Source: Bacteroidota bacterium (GTDB lineage Bacteria; Bacteroidota; Bacteroidia; Chitinophagales; Chitinophagaceae). Taken from it: 64,000 nt of DNA. Position numbers and translations under genes: made by a program. The stretch lies in assembly GCA_023386045.1 (NCBI GenBank), contig JAEWKK010000019.1, positions 310,001-374,000 on the forward strand. The letters are read 5' to 3'. Within the stretch, counting starts at the first letter, position 1, and each line of letters starts with the position of its first letter. Positions 25,895 to 35,477 of the stretch are shown piece after piece. Below the pieces are notes generated by a model. It was given only the letters and a program-made list of their open reading frames with translations, was not told the origin of the DNA and did not search any database.

Positions 25895-27562
25895 AGAATC
25901 CATTTTTGAATCTCTTGTCTTTGGATTGACAAATGGAAGACTAAGTCTTGCAATGTTATAGTCCCTGATTTGTAAAAGGGGTTTTGTTTCATACCCTTTC
26001 TCCGCAAGATATTTCCTGATCTCGGGAGTGAGTATAAAATAATCATCTTTTACCGAAGGATAGACTTCATCCATTCTTTCAGGTTCCAGAATCCTGTGAT
26101 TGTGTCCGCGGTAAAAATCAAAACTGTGCACATGATAATCGAGCATGATGATGTTGCTGTCAGGAATGACAATATTATCCTTCTTCATTCGGGCAACCAT
26201 TTCATTTCCTCCCTGGTATTTCAGCAGGCTGGGGAAAAAATTATAGTTCACAAAGAAGTTGGCCATGATGGCTATACCAGCGCTGATATATAAAAATCGC
26301 ATCGCCTTATTTTCTTCAGGTCTGAATAGTAAATAAATAAATCCTGCAATGAATGCTGTTCCAAGTATCCAGACAAATGCATTACGTGGAGGAAATGCGT
26401 AATAGTTCAAAGCAATGGTCAGTATCAATACCAGAATGCCAAAAACAATTTGCATGGGAAGAAATATTCGGGGAAATTTTCTTCCTTCAAAAACAGTCCT
26501 GATAAAACCAGCAGTAAAAATAGATGCCAGCGGCAGGAGCATAATAATATAGTGCGGCATCTTGAATTTGGAAAAAGAAATGGTAAACAGCAGGAAGGCA
26601 AATGCTACTGCAGCCCAGCCAAAAAGTTTTGTCCACTCATTCCTAAAAAATAAGGAACGGATCCAGTAAACCAGCGCGGTATAAGCAACAATGCTCCAGG
26701 GAAAAAATGCCCAGATGAATGTATGGTAGAGGAAAAAATAATCAGAGTTTCTTCCCCCTTCATCAAAACCTTTATAACGTTCAAAAAGCTGGTTCCATAA
26801 TATGAAAGCAACTCCTGAACGGTTGTTCTCGCCCCTGATTACTTTTTCAGGATGGAGATCGAACTGGAGATAATAAGCATAGAGCACAGGAGAGATGAAT
26901 AAAAAGAAAAGGGGTATGAACAGCCAGGTTTTTGGTGAGAAGAAAACCGCCCATTTTTTATCCATCAGAACAAAACTGAACACAGAAATAAAAATGATCA
27001 CAGGACCGAGCCAGCCCTTGGTTGAAAAAGCAATGGCAGCGCCCAAAGCAGCCATGAGCAGGTTCCAGAATTTCCTATTGTCTACATAAACGATCATATG
27101 CCATAGACCTAATGCAATGCCAGCCGTTAATGGAGTTTCCATCCTGGCATCGTTGATTCCAAGGATCACACCCTGGGCAGTAGCAAAAATCAGTGCGGCA
27201 ATTCTTGCTGTGGTTTTATCAGAGATATGCCTGGTAAGCCGGTAAATGCTATAAATGGAAATCAGAGTAAACAGCAGTGCAGGAAAACGATGAGCAAAAG
27301 TGTCTACTCCAAATAATTCAAAAAATAATAAGGAAGTCCAGAACAGGAAATGGGGTTTGTCCAGGTAATCCTTTCCGCGGTCCATGAGAGTCACATAATC
27401 ATCATGCTCATACATGCGTAAGGCAATATTGGCATGATGGGCAGCGTCTTTATCCAGTAAAGGAAAAAATAAAGAACCCGCGTAAATAAAAAGGATCAGA
27501 AATCCAACCAGGTATTGAACAGTCGTATCTTTTTGAAGATCGATCTTATAAATTTTCTGCAT
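25865..27562 (-). CDS. GT39-type glycosyltransferase (ArnT / protein-mannosyltransferase family)
   Basis: A 565-residue membrane glycosyltransferase using a polyprenyl-phosphate sugar. The first periplasmic loop has the family pattern: PLLDKDAAHHANIALRMYEHDDYVT (catalytic acidic residues) then DYLDKPHFLFW. About eleven hydrophobic segments follow, then a soluble C-terminal domain from about residue 470 (DYHVHSFDFYRGHNHRILE). Targets may be lipid A or secreted proteins; the sequence does not say. It is read alone, convergent with the membrane protein gene. Confidence 0.87.
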   Translation of the reverse strand: MQKIYKIDLQKDTTVQYLVGFLILFIYAGSLFFPLLDKDAAHHANIALRMYEHDDYVTLMDRGKDYLDKPHFLFWTSLLFFELFGVDTFAHRFPALLFTLISIYSIYRLTRHISDKTTARIAALIFATAQGVILGINDARMETPLTAGIALGLWHMIVYVDNRKFWNLLMAALGAAIAFSTKGWLGPVIIFISVFSFVLMDKKWAVFFSPKTWLFIPLFFLFISPVLYAYYLQFDLHPEKVIRGENNRSGVAFILWNQLFERYKGFDEGGRNSDYFFLYHTFIWAFFPWSIVAYTALVYWIRSLFFRNEWTKLFGWAAVAFAFLLFTISFSKFKMPHYIIMLLPLASIFTAGFIRTVFEGRKFPRIFLPMQIVFGILVLILTIALNYYAFPPRNAFVWILGTAFIAGFIYLLFRPEENKAMRFLYISAGIAIMANFFVNYNFFPSLLKYQGGNEMVARMKKDNIVIPDSNIIMLDYHVHSFDFYRGHNHRILEPERMDEVYPSVKDDYFILTPEIRKYLAEKGYETKPLLQIRDYNIARLSLPFVNPKTRDSKMDSLMLARIIKH

Positions 27563-27815
27563 GTCGTTGTCTTAGCTGGCCAAAACTAACCAAGCTTCGC
27601 AAGAACAATCCTTAAAAAAATACAAAACAGAATTTAAATGGGTTTTTATGTCTGATTCAAAGGAGTGATTATTGTTTTGAACCATTGCCCGATTTATGAA
27701 TGACCTTTTAGCTCAATCATGAACAGAACCCTGAAGTGAGTGACACAAGAAAAGCTTAATAGTAGCAATCAGCTGGCTACCAAATCCATATTTAAACAGG
27801 TAGTATGTTATTATT

Positions 27816-28172
27816 CTAATTCCTGGGTTTAGTATCTGATATTCCAATATGAGGAAAGTCCATACTCATAGGACAATCAAAATCTTCATTTACAGAGAGT
27901 GTTTTGACATTTACATACACTTTTTTACCCTGTGTCAAATAACCAGGATCCATGCCTTTGGCAATACAGAGAAAATTATCAGAACCAGTAAGTGACTTGA
28001 TGCGAATGGAATCTTCTGTAAAATCTATCATGGGAAGATTGCAGCCCGATACCGAGGTATTTACCACCACGCCTTTGAAATAATAAACTTCAAAAGGAAC
28101 AACACAATCGCATTTCTTCCTGCAGGCTCCTGCAAAAAATAAGAGAGCCATAAAAAAGGTCGCCATTCTCAT
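27816..28172 (-). CDS. Small Cys-containing lipoprotein, uncharacterised
   Basis: 118 residues from the chosen start MRMATFFMALL at 28172; the longer frame would add 23 residues overlapping nadA. The signal ends in a lipobox (FFAGAC), followed by RKKCDC. Further cysteines (SGCNLP, FLCIAK, DCPMSM) suggest disulfides in the mature protein. No family recognised. It starts 49 bases after nadA stops on the same strand and may share its transcript. Confidence 0.65.
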   Translation of the reverse strand: MRMATFFMALLFFAGACRKKCDCVVPFEVYYFKGVVVNTSVSGCNLPMIDFTEDSIRIKSLTGSDNFLCIAKGMDPGYLTQGKKVYVNVKTLSVNEDFDCPMSMDFPHIGISDTKPRN

Positions 28173-28221
28173 ATGATGAATTTCACCTTTGACCAGGAAG
28201 CCCTCGAAAGCGCTGCATCCC

Positions 28222-29229
28222 TTACAAACCCAATTGTGCACTGATCTCCAGCATCCGGTCCAGGGATTTTTTAGCCTGAACTCTCAATTCTTCATCCATC
28301 AGGATCTCGGGTTCTTCGTATTTCATGCAGAGGTACACTTTTTCAAGAGTGTTCCGCTTCATGTGTGGACAGTCGTTACAGGCGCAGGCATTATCTGGCG
28401 GAGCGGGAATAAATGTTTTTCCCGGGGCCTGTTTCACCATCTGGTGCAGTATGCCGGCCTCAGTGGCCACTATAAACTCATTGTGGGGCGTATTTCGTGT
28501 ATAGGCAAGGAGTTGGGTGGTTGAACCGATGAAGTCCGCAATTCGAAGCACAGGCTCCTCACATTCGGGATGGGCGATCAGCTTTGCGTTCGGATGTCTC
28601 ACTTTCAGCTTCGTGATCTTTTCCAGGCTAAAGATCTCGTGAACCATACAGGCGCCATTCCATAACAGCATATCACGTCCAGTAACCTTGTTCACCCAGG
28701 CTCCCAGGTTTTTATCCGGAGCAAAAATGATCTTCTGATCCTTTGGCAGGCTGTCAACAATGGCCTTGGCATTGGAAGAAGTACAGATGATATCACTCAG
28801 GGCCTTGATACCGGCACTGCAGTTGATATAGGAGATAACGATATGATCGGGATGCTGTTCCCTGAATTTTTTAAATAGTGGGGGAGGACAGCTTTCACTG
28901 AGAGAGCAGCCGGCCTTGAGGTCGGGGATCACTACTTTTTTAGAAGGATTGAGGATCTTGGCGCCTTCAGCCATGAAATGAACTCCGGCAAATACAATCA
29001 TGTCGGCATTGGTCTTGGCCGCCTGCTGTGCCAGTCCCAGTGAATCCCCGATATAATCAGCAATATCCTGGATATCGGGTTCCTGGTACAGGTGCGCCAG
29101 GATGATGGCATTCTTTTCTTTCTTGAGTCTTTCGATCTCCGCAAAAAGATCCAGCGTGGGATCAATATCAATGTCGAGGAAGCCGTTTTCTTCCAGCTCA
29201 TTTTTCGCTATCAACAATTCCTTATCCAT
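28222..29229 (-). CDS. nadA: Quinolinate synthase
   Basis: Condenses iminoaspartate and dihydroxyacetone phosphate to quinolinate in de novo NAD synthesis. The 335 residues hold three repeats of the NadA fold. The three [4Fe-4S] cysteines are visible in SYINCSAGIKA, in AHPECEEPV and in the ACACNDCPHMKRNTLE region, together with HLYQEPDIQDIADYIGDSL near the start. nadB and nadC are not in this window; nadD is at 50770-51354. The start codon overlaps a DnaA-box-like site at the edge of the candidate origin. Confidence 0.95.
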   Translation of the reverse strand: MDKELLIAKNELEENGFLDIDIDPTLDLFAEIERLKKEKNAIILAHLYQEPDIQDIADYIGDSLGLAQQAAKTNADMIVFAGVHFMAEGAKILNPSKKVVIPDLKAGCSLSESCPPPLFKKFREQHPDHIVISYINCSAGIKALSDIICTSSNAKAIVDSLPKDQKIIFAPDKNLGAWVNKVTGRDMLLWNGACMVHEIFSLEKITKLKVRHPNAKLIAHPECEEPVLRIADFIGSTTQLLAYTRNTPHNEFIVATEAGILHQMVKQAPGKTFIPAPPDNACACNDCPHMKRNTLEKVYLCMKYEEPEILMDEELRVQAKKSLDRMLEISAQLGL

Positions 29230-29604
29230 ATAATAATATATAGTATTCTTATTTATTTATAATTAACCTATTACTATTAGGGCTGTGAATTCGGGGAAAA
29301 ATCATTTTCAAAGAATTTGGTATTACAAAATCCATGCTTTATCCCCATCATCACCTGAATAATCCACAACAAAGTTACCGCAGCTACTGCATTCCTGCTT
29401 CATATTAACAGGATTGTGGATTAACCTGACTGAATAAAAACAGCATTGTTTGAGATTTTTTCTCTGTGGATTATGCAGGGATAAACCTTGAATAACCAAC
29501 AAAATTTTTGAGGCAGCTCCGGAATTTAATTTTGCTGTCCGGCTTTCAACGTTTCATATCACAGTTCCACGATGTTTATTCACAACAGAATGAGGATATC
29601 CACA
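29222..29604. other. Candidate replication origin: cluster of DnaA-box-like sites with AT-rich stretch
   Basis: The gap 29230-29736 between nadA and the S46 peptidase holds no gene. Seven 9-mers differ from TTATCCACA at one base: TTATCCATA 29222, TTATCCCCA 29339, TAATCCACA 29360, the same on the minus strand at 29415 and 29465, TTATTCACA 29576 and ATATCCACA 29596. With even base use about 0.1 would be expected in 500 bases. Next to them is an AT-rich stretch (29228-29280). On the minus strand it contains TAATAGTAATAG, resembling the TAG/TAA triplets of DnaA-trios. Genes point away on both sides. The call as oriC is an inference. Confidence 0.5.
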
Positions 29605-29663
29605 GCTCATTTTGAATATCTGCGAGCATCAATGCAATGCAGTTTCTGTACCACGGTTTTTCT

Positions 29664-29697
29664 TTTGACTCTTATTGACACAGGCAAAGTAAATTTG
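29664..29697 (+). promoter_or_regulatory. Bacteroidota-type promoter of the S46 peptidase gene
   Basis: TTTG (29664-29667), a 22-base spacer, then TAAATTTG (29690-29697), matching TAnnTTTG. The start codon is 39 bases downstream. Confidence 0.6.
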
Positions 29698-29736
29698 ACC
29701 TGATATTTTTTTCTCACTCCTTATTATATATACATC

Positions 29737-31935
29737 ATGATGAAATTAATCAAAGGGATCAAACTGTTTACGTTGTTGCTGATTGCACACGTAAGTTTTG
29801 CAGATGAAGGCATGTGGCTGCCACAGCTGCTGGCGCAATTGAATGAAAAACAAATGAAGCTGCTGGGCATGAAGATCAATGCTTCAGATATATATAGTGT
29901 GAACAAGGGTAGTCTGAAAGACGCCATTGTAAGCTTCGGCGGATTTTGCACCGGTGAAGTAATTTCAGACAAAGGTCTTGTACTCACCAACCACCACTGC
30001 GGATTTGATGCCATACAAAACCATTCATCTCTTGAACATAATTATATAAGGGATGGGTTCTGGGCAAAAAACAACGGAGAAGAAATCCCCAATCCTGGCC
30101 TTTTTGTGACCTTTATTGTGAGCATCAATGATGTTACAAACGGTGTATTGAAAGGTGTTACTAAAAGCATGGCTGAAACGGAACGCCAGTCAATAATAGA
30201 TAAGAACATTGCAGAACTCAGGAAGAATTATAAAAGAGAAACTTACCAGGATGTAATGGTGCGCCCTTTTTACGATGGCAACCAGTATTTTCTTTTTGTT
30301 ACAGAAACTTATACTGATATCAGGCTGGTAGGAGCTCCGCCATCTTCCATTGGAAATTTTGGTAAGGATACAGACAACTGGATGTGGCCACGCCATACTG
30401 GTGATTTTTCCATGTTCCGCATTTATGCCGGCAAGGATAACAAGCCAGCCGCTTTTTCACACGACAATGTTCCCTATAAACCAAAAAAGTCTTTGTCCAT
30501 TTCTCTTGATGGCCTGACTCAAAATGATTTTACCATGGTCTTTGGTTTTCCCGGTAGAACCATGGAATACCTGCCGGCATCTGCTGTGGAACAGATCATT
30601 ACCATGAATGATCCTACAAAGATTGCTATTCGCTACAGGGCATTAAATGTAATTGATGCTTTCATGAGAAAAGATGAAACTGTCAAGATCCAGTACGCTG
30701 CCAAATATGCTTCCATCCAGAATGCCTATAAAAAATGGCAGGGCGAGGTGCTGGGTATGAATCGTACAAAAGGTCTTGAAAAGAAAAAAGCTTATGAAGC
30801 GGCATTTCTTCAAAAAGTAAATGCCAATGCTCGATGGAAAGAACAATATGGTACTATCCTGGATGATCTCAACGCTGCTCATGCAGAATTCAAACCTTAC
30901 AGTTTTGCCAGGGATTATCAGTCGGAAGTAATAGGAAGGGTTGAAATCTTTACTCTTGCGGCAACCATTAACGCACTAAAAAATGCATTGGAAAAAAATG
31001 GCGAGAAAGGAATGAATGAAGCACTGCCTGGCATTAAGGAAAGACTGCAGGATATGTATAAGGAATACAATCCTGAAGTGGATCAAAAACTTTTTGCCGC
31101 GCTTATGGAAATGTATGTGAAGAATGTTGATAAAAACCTGCTTGCACCTGAACTCCTGGCTGCCATTGAAGATTATCATGGCGACTACGATAAGTTCGCA
31201 GAAAAGATCTACGATAAGTCAGATATTGACAATGCAGACAAAATATTAAAGAAGCTTGATAAGGATCCCAAAGAATTACTGGAAGATTTTAAAAAGGACG
31301 ATGCCACTAATTTATACATAGCCATAGTAAATGCCTATGTAAAAAATGTAGGCAACAAGATCAATCCTTTACAGGCGCGCATCAACCAGCTGCAGCGTAC
31401 TTATATGCAGGCACAGATGGATGTTTTTACTGGTAAAAAATTCTATCCCGATGCCAACAGCACTCTTCGTGTTACTTATGGCAAGGTAAATGGCTATGAA
31501 GCAAGGGATGCCGTGAAGTATGATTATTACACTTACCTCGAAGGTGTTATGGAAAAATATGTTCCTGGTGATTATGAATTTGATCTCCCTCCCAGGATGA
31601 TCGACCTGTATAAGGCTAAGGATTTTGGACAGTATGCTGCTGCCAACGGTAAAATGCCGGTTTGTTTCCTCGGCACTAATCACACCACAGGCGGCAACTC
31701 GGGCAGCCCGGCTCTTGATGCTTACGGCAACCTCGTGGGCCTTAATTTTGACCGAGTGTGGGAAGGAACCATGAGCGATCTGAATTATGATCCTTCCATT
31801 TGCCGGAATATCATGGTGGATATCCGTTATGTTCTTTTTATAGTGGATAAATATGCCGGAGCCACCCATCTCATAAAAGAAATGAAACTGGTGCATCCTA
31901 AAAAAGGAAAAGCAGCAACCGGCAAGCTCTCCTGA
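29737..31935 (+). CDS. S46 family dipeptidyl peptidase, DPP11-like (Asp/Glu-specific)
   Basis: Periplasmic serine exopeptidase of 732 residues that releases dipeptides from peptide N-termini. Signal peptide MMKLIKGIKLFTLLLIAHVSFA. The chymotrypsin-like triad is visible in TNHHCGFD (His86/87) and GGNSGSPALD (Ser655). The residue 18 after the serine, in GLNFDRVWEG, is Arg673. In P. gingivalis DPP11, Arg at this place selects Asp/Glu at P1, while DPP7 has Gly. So an acidic P1 preference is predicted. A promoter of Bacteroidota type lies just upstream. It is the first gene rightward from the candidate origin. Confidence 0.93.
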   Translation: MMKLIKGIKLFTLLLIAHVSFADEGMWLPQLLAQLNEKQMKLLGMKINASDIYSVNKGSLKDAIVSFGGFCTGEVISDKGLVLTNHHCGFDAIQNHSSLEHNYIRDGFWAKNNGEEIPNPGLFVTFIVSINDVTNGVLKGVTKSMAETERQSIIDKNIAELRKNYKRETYQDVMVRPFYDGNQYFLFVTETYTDIRLVGAPPSSIGNFGKDTDNWMWPRHTGDFSMFRIYAGKDNKPAAFSHDNVPYKPKKSLSISLDGLTQNDFTMVFGFPGRTMEYLPASAVEQIITMNDPTKIAIRYRALNVIDAFMRKDETVKIQYAAKYASIQNAYKKWQGEVLGMNRTKGLEKKKAYEAAFLQKVNANARWKEQYGTILDDLNAAHAEFKPYSFARDYQSEVIGRVEIFTLAATINALKNALEKNGEKGMNEALPGIKERLQDMYKEYNPEVDQKLFAALMEMYVKNVDKNLLAPELLAAIEDYHGDYDKFAEKIYDKSDIDNADKILKKLDKDPKELLEDFKKDDATNLYIAIVNAYVKNVGNKINPLQARINQLQRTYMQAQMDVFTGKKFYPDANSTLRVTYGKVNGYEARDAVKYDYYTYLEGVMEKYVPGDYEFDLPPRMIDLYKAKDFGQYAAANGKMPVCFLGTNHTTGGNSGSPALDAYGNLVGLNFDRVWEGTMSDLNYDPSICRNIMVDIRYVLFIVDKYAGATHLIKEMKLVHPKKGKAATGKLS

Positions 31936-32004
31936 CCAGTAAAAAGGCTTGTAAAACAATACTTAAAACCCTTGGAATTTGCGGATTCCAGGGGTTTTCC
32001 ACAT

Positions 32005-32035
32005 TTTGTCCATACGAGGATTTCCCCTATTTTCG
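32005..32035 (+). promoter_or_regulatory. Putative promoter of the PpiD-like gene
   Basis: TTTG (32005-32008), 19-base spacer, TATTTTCG (32028-32035): one base off TAnnTTTG. The ATG follows 34 bases later. Confidence 0.5.
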
Positions 32036-32069
32036 CCATCCATTTTTTTATAAAGGAACCACCACATTT

Positions 32070-34205
32070 ATGTCAGTAATCCAGAACATCAGAGACAAGT
32101 ATGCCCGTTGGGCGGTGATCGCCATTGCACTTTCTTTATTAGGCTTCATTTTGATGGATGCTTTAGCAGGAAAAACAAACATGTTTGGCAACAATGGCCC
32201 GGGTACCACTCTGGGAAAAGTTAATGGTAAAGAGATCGAATACGTGGCATTTGCCCAGCAGGTGCAGGAACAGGAAGAAATGGCCAGGCAGCAGGGCTAC
32301 CAGGTTGATGAAAACCAGCGCCAGCAACTGATGGCTTCTCTCTGGGAACAGGAAGTTACCAATATCATCATGGCAGAAGAATATGAGAAGCTGGGACTTA
32401 CTGTTACTGACAAAGAAATGAGATCTGTACTGATCTCAAATCCTCCGGATCAATTAAGACAACGCTATACAGACGAAACCGGCAATTTCAATACAGCAGC
32501 TGCACAGCAGGAAATCAATAACATGCTGAGAGATCCAAGGCAAAAAGAACAGGTAAGAAATTACCTGCTGATGAAAAAATATACAGCCATGCTGACCAAC
32601 ACGGTGAATGTTCCTAAATGGCTGGTGGAGAAAAAGAATGCTGATCAAAGTCTGCTGGCGAATATTTCTTTGGTTACAATTCCTTACACTTCCATTCCTG
32701 ATTCTACCATCAAGATCAGCGATGAAGAGATCAAATCATTTATGAAAGAACATGAAGACCAGTACGAGCTGAAAGAAGAAACAAGAAATATAGATTACGT
32801 AAAAATCAGTGCTGCGCCTAGTTCAGCAGACAGCGCTCAGATCCGCAACAGCCTGCTTGCTTTGAAAGACACTTTTGCCCGTGTGAATGATAATTATGAA
32901 ACCTTCCTTCAGGCAAATGGAAGTGCTTTTCCTTTTTACAATGGGTTCCTTAGCAAAAATGCAATCCAGAACGGCAATAAAGATTCCATCCTGAACGCAC
33001 CTGTAGGTACAGTTTATGGTCCCTACCTGGATGTGAACCAGCAAACAGGTAAAGGATTGTATGTGATGTCAAAAGTGATCGGGATGAAGAACTGGGCTGA
33101 CACAGCAAAAGTTCGCCACATCCTCATTGCTACTACTCAGCGTGATCCACAGTCCGGACAGTTTTATCAGGTAAAGGCTGATACTGCAGCAAAGAAAACC
33201 GCGGACAGTATTCTGGCATTGATCAGGAACGGCCAACCTTTCGACAGTCTTTTAAAATTTTCTGACGATGGTGGCAGCAAGGACAAAGGTGGTGAGTATG
33301 AAATTACTGCTAACGGTGGCTGGGCTGAGGAGTTCGTACAATTCAGTTTTGATAATAATCCTGGCAAGATAGATATCGCCAAGACCGTATTTGGTTACCA
33401 TATCATTGAAGTGCTTTCTCATAAAGGAAGTGCACCTGCTTATAAAGTGGCTTATCTCACCAGGGAAATTATTCCAGGCGATGAAACAGAGCAACAGGCA
33501 GCCAACCTTGCCAACCAGTTTGCGGGTGAAAGCAGGGATGAAAAATCTTTCAACAGCAATTATGATAAGATGCTCAGGGGTAAAGGCATTCTTAAAAGCA
33601 CAGCCTCTCTGCGTCCACTTGATTATAACATACAGGGATTACAGGGTTCTGCACGCAGCTTTGTAAGAAAAGTATATGATGAGGATGAAGGCGACATCAT
33701 TGGCCCCGAAAGAGTGGGTGATGATTACATTATTGCCGTGATCACCAATGTTATGGAACCGGGTCTTCCTTCAGTGAAGAGTGTGCGTTCCAATATTGAA
33801 CCCTTCCTGATCAATAAGAAAAAAGGTGAGCAGATCATTAAGAACCTGGGAACTGTGAACAGCCTTGAGCAGGTGGCTACAAAAACAGGACAACAGATCA
33901 TGACTGTTGACTCTTTGCGTTTTGAAAACCCGAGAGATCTTGGCTATGAACCCAAAGTAATTGGCGCAGCTTTCAACCCGAACAATAAAAACAAAGTAGT
34001 TGCTCCTATTGCTGGTGGCCAGGGAGTTTATGTGATCCGTGTTGATAATACCATGACCACACCGGTGGAGATGGGTATTGAAGACCAGCGCAGGATGATG
34101 GAAGCACAGGAAAAACAAATGATGGATCCTAACTACGGAGGCAGCCCATTGCAGGCTTTAAAAGATGCCGCCCGAATCAAGGATTACAGGTATAAGTTCT
34201 ATTGA
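32070..34205 (+). CDS. Periplasmic peptidyl-prolyl isomerase, PpiD type (SurA N-terminal and parvulin domains)
   Basis: Membrane-anchored chaperone for proteins leaving the Sec channel. The 711 residues open with a short cytoplasmic tail and one helix (WAVIAIALSLLGFILMDALAG). A SurA/PpiD chaperone region follows with KVNGKEIEYVAF and many Gln-rich helices. A parvulin domain starts near residue 344 (KVRHILIATTQRD; later FDSLLKFSDDGGSKDKGGEY and VFGYHIIEVL). A further degenerate domain makes up the C-terminus. It ends just before a strong terminator. Confidence 0.92.
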   Translation: MSVIQNIRDKYARWAVIAIALSLLGFILMDALAGKTNMFGNNGPGTTLGKVNGKEIEYVAFAQQVQEQEEMARQQGYQVDENQRQQLMASLWEQEVTNIIMAEEYEKLGLTVTDKEMRSVLISNPPDQLRQRYTDETGNFNTAAAQQEINNMLRDPRQKEQVRNYLLMKKYTAMLTNTVNVPKWLVEKKNADQSLLANISLVTIPYTSIPDSTIKISDEEIKSFMKEHEDQYELKEETRNIDYVKISAAPSSADSAQIRNSLLALKDTFARVNDNYETFLQANGSAFPFYNGFLSKNAIQNGNKDSILNAPVGTVYGPYLDVNQQTGKGLYVMSKVIGMKNWADTAKVRHILIATTQRDPQSGQFYQVKADTAAKKTADSILALIRNGQPFDSLLKFSDDGGSKDKGGEYEITANGGWAEEFVQFSFDNNPGKIDIAKTVFGYHIIEVLSHKGSAPAYKVAYLTREIIPGDETEQQAANLANQFAGESRDEKSFNSNYDKMLRGKGILKSTASLRPLDYNIQGLQGSARSFVRKVYDEDEGDIIGPERVGDDYIIAVITNVMEPGLPSVKSVRSNIEPFLINKKKGEQIIKNLGTVNSLEQVATKTGQQIMTVDSLRFENPRDLGYEPKVIGAAFNPNNKNKVVAPIAGGQGVYVIRVDNTMTTPVEMGIEDQRRMMEAQEKQMMDPNYGGSPLQALKDAARIKDYRYKFY

Positions 34206-34221
34206 TCCTCAAAATCTTAAG

Positions 34222-34250
34222 AAGCCGTCCTTTCAGGGCGGCTTTTTTAT
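34222..34250 (+). terminator. Rho-independent terminator
   Basis: AAGCCGTCC / GGGCGGCTT stem with a TTTCA loop and a following T-rich tail, 17 bases after the PpiD-like stop codon. Confidence 0.92.
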
Positions 34251-34308
34251 TTCCATCTTGCGTAAACGGATTGGCATATGCTTAACCCCCGGGCTTCAGG
34301 CGATTGTT

Positions 34309-34316
34309 TAAATTTG
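34309..34316 (+). promoter_or_regulatory. -7 promoter element TAAATTTG close to a start codon
   Basis: Exact match to TAnnTTTG only 4 bases before the DUF2480 ATG. No well-spaced -33 element was found. If used, transcription would start at or near the A of the ATG, giving a leaderless mRNA. Confidence 0.4.
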
Positions 34317-34320
34317 CTTT

Positions 34321-34827
34321 ATGAGCGAGGTTTTAGTAAACAAGGTGGCCAACAGTGGCCTGATCACCCTGGACCTGGAAACTTATCTTCCGCAGGGTGA
34401 AATGAAAAGCTTTGATCTCAAGGATCATCTTTTTATGGGCCTTATACTGAAAGAAAAAGATTTCAGGGAAAAACTTAAGAACCTGGACTGGCAGGAATAC
34501 AGGGATAAGAATGTTTTTATTCATTGCAGTGTTGATGCTGTGATCCCTGTCTGGGCCTATATGCTGGTAGTCACTTACCTGCAACCCGTGGCTTTGAATA
34601 TTTATGTGGGTGAAGAAGCCGAAATGTTCAAATTCCTTTTTTTAAAAAAACTTGGAACAATCGATCCTTCAGGCTTTACCGACCAAAGAGTAGTAGTAAA
34701 AGGATGTGGTGAAATTCATATTGACAACTACGCCTACGCGGAAGTGAGCAGGGTCTTATTGCCTGTTGTTAAAAGTATCATGTATGGTGAACCCTGCAGC
34801 ACCGTTCCGGTATACAAAAAGAAATAA
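34321..34827 (+). CDS. DUF2480 family protein
   Basis: A 168-residue cytosolic protein matching the Bacteroidota-specific DUF2480 family by its general pattern: VNKVANSGLITLDLE at the start, FDLKDHLFMGLILKEKDFR in the middle, and KGCGEIHIDNYAYAEVSRVLLP towards the end. Function unknown. The final A of its TAA stop is the first base of the next gene's ATG, so the two are translationally coupled. Confidence 0.85.
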   Translation: MSEVLVNKVANSGLITLDLETYLPQGEMKSFDLKDHLFMGLILKEKDFREKLKNLDWQEYRDKNVFIHCSVDAVIPVWAYMLVVTYLQPVALNIYVGEEAEMFKFLFLKKLGTIDPSGFTDQRVVVKGCGEIHIDNYAYAEVSRVLLPVVKSIMYGEPCSTVPVYKKK

Positions 34828-35477
34828 TGAAATACACGCTGATCATTTTCGCGGTTGCAGTATTTTTTGCTTCCTGTTCTAATTCTGCGGACACAAATCA
34901 AAGCTCAGGAGTTGATACAACTGATTTTGAAGTGGAGGTTGCCATGCTGCCTTTTGAGCAGTCATTCCCCGAATTGAACCAATATTATTCCTCGCAGGAT
35001 AGCAGTTTTGATCCTGAAAAATTTGAACCAGGGGAAGTATTGATTAAAGAAAACTCAGGGCTCGCGCTGGATACCTCAGAATACCGCATTTACAAACCTT
35101 ATTATTTATACAATGCCGACAGTTCATTTGCCCTTGACCTGGTCAGTTATAATTACCTGCCGGTTGAAAGAAAAGGCAAAACGTTGATGGCTGATCAGGG
35201 TCCTGATTTTGAGGCGGCCATCATCGATTTGAAAAATAAAGAACGCTCAAGGCTTTTGTTTTTTGGTCCTTCCGGTACTGCCATTCTTGATGCGAAATGG
35301 ATAGATGCTTCAACAGTGGTGATGGCAGGAGCAGTTGACTGGAATGACGGCGACAGCCTTCGTCCGGCTGCATGGAAATATAATGCAATTGAAAAAACCT
35401 GGCAGCAATACAATTATCCCGAAATGATCAGGGCAGACTGGAGCAAGTATGGAAAAAGATTGTACCAGTTGAAATGA
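34827..35477 (+). CDS. Lipoprotein, uncharacterised
   Basis: 216 residues with a lipobox (VFFASCSN, lipidated Cys about 17) after a short hydrophobic signal. The mature part is acidic and may form a beta sandwich or propeller-like fold (KNKERSRLLFFGPSGTAILDAKW, DWNDGDSLRPAAWKYNAIEKTWQQYN). No family named. It overlaps the DUF2480 gene by one base. Its stop codon directly abuts the stop codon of corA on the other strand. Confidence 0.75.
   Translation: MKYTLIIFAVAVFFASCSNSADTNQSSGVDTTDFEVEVAMLPFEQSFPELNQYYSSQDSSFDPEKFEPGEVLIKENSGLALDTSEYRIYKPYYLYNADSSFALDLVSYNYLPVERKGKTLMADQGPDFEAAIIDLKNKERSRLLFFGPSGTAILDAKWIDASTVVMAGAVDWNDGDSLRPAAWKYNAIEKTWQQYNYPEMIRADWSKYGKRLYQLK

Noticed and set aside
31369..31959. 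Minus-strand frame of 196 codons in the S46 peptidase gene.
   Set aside because: Antisense shadow of a gene with all catalytic motifs.
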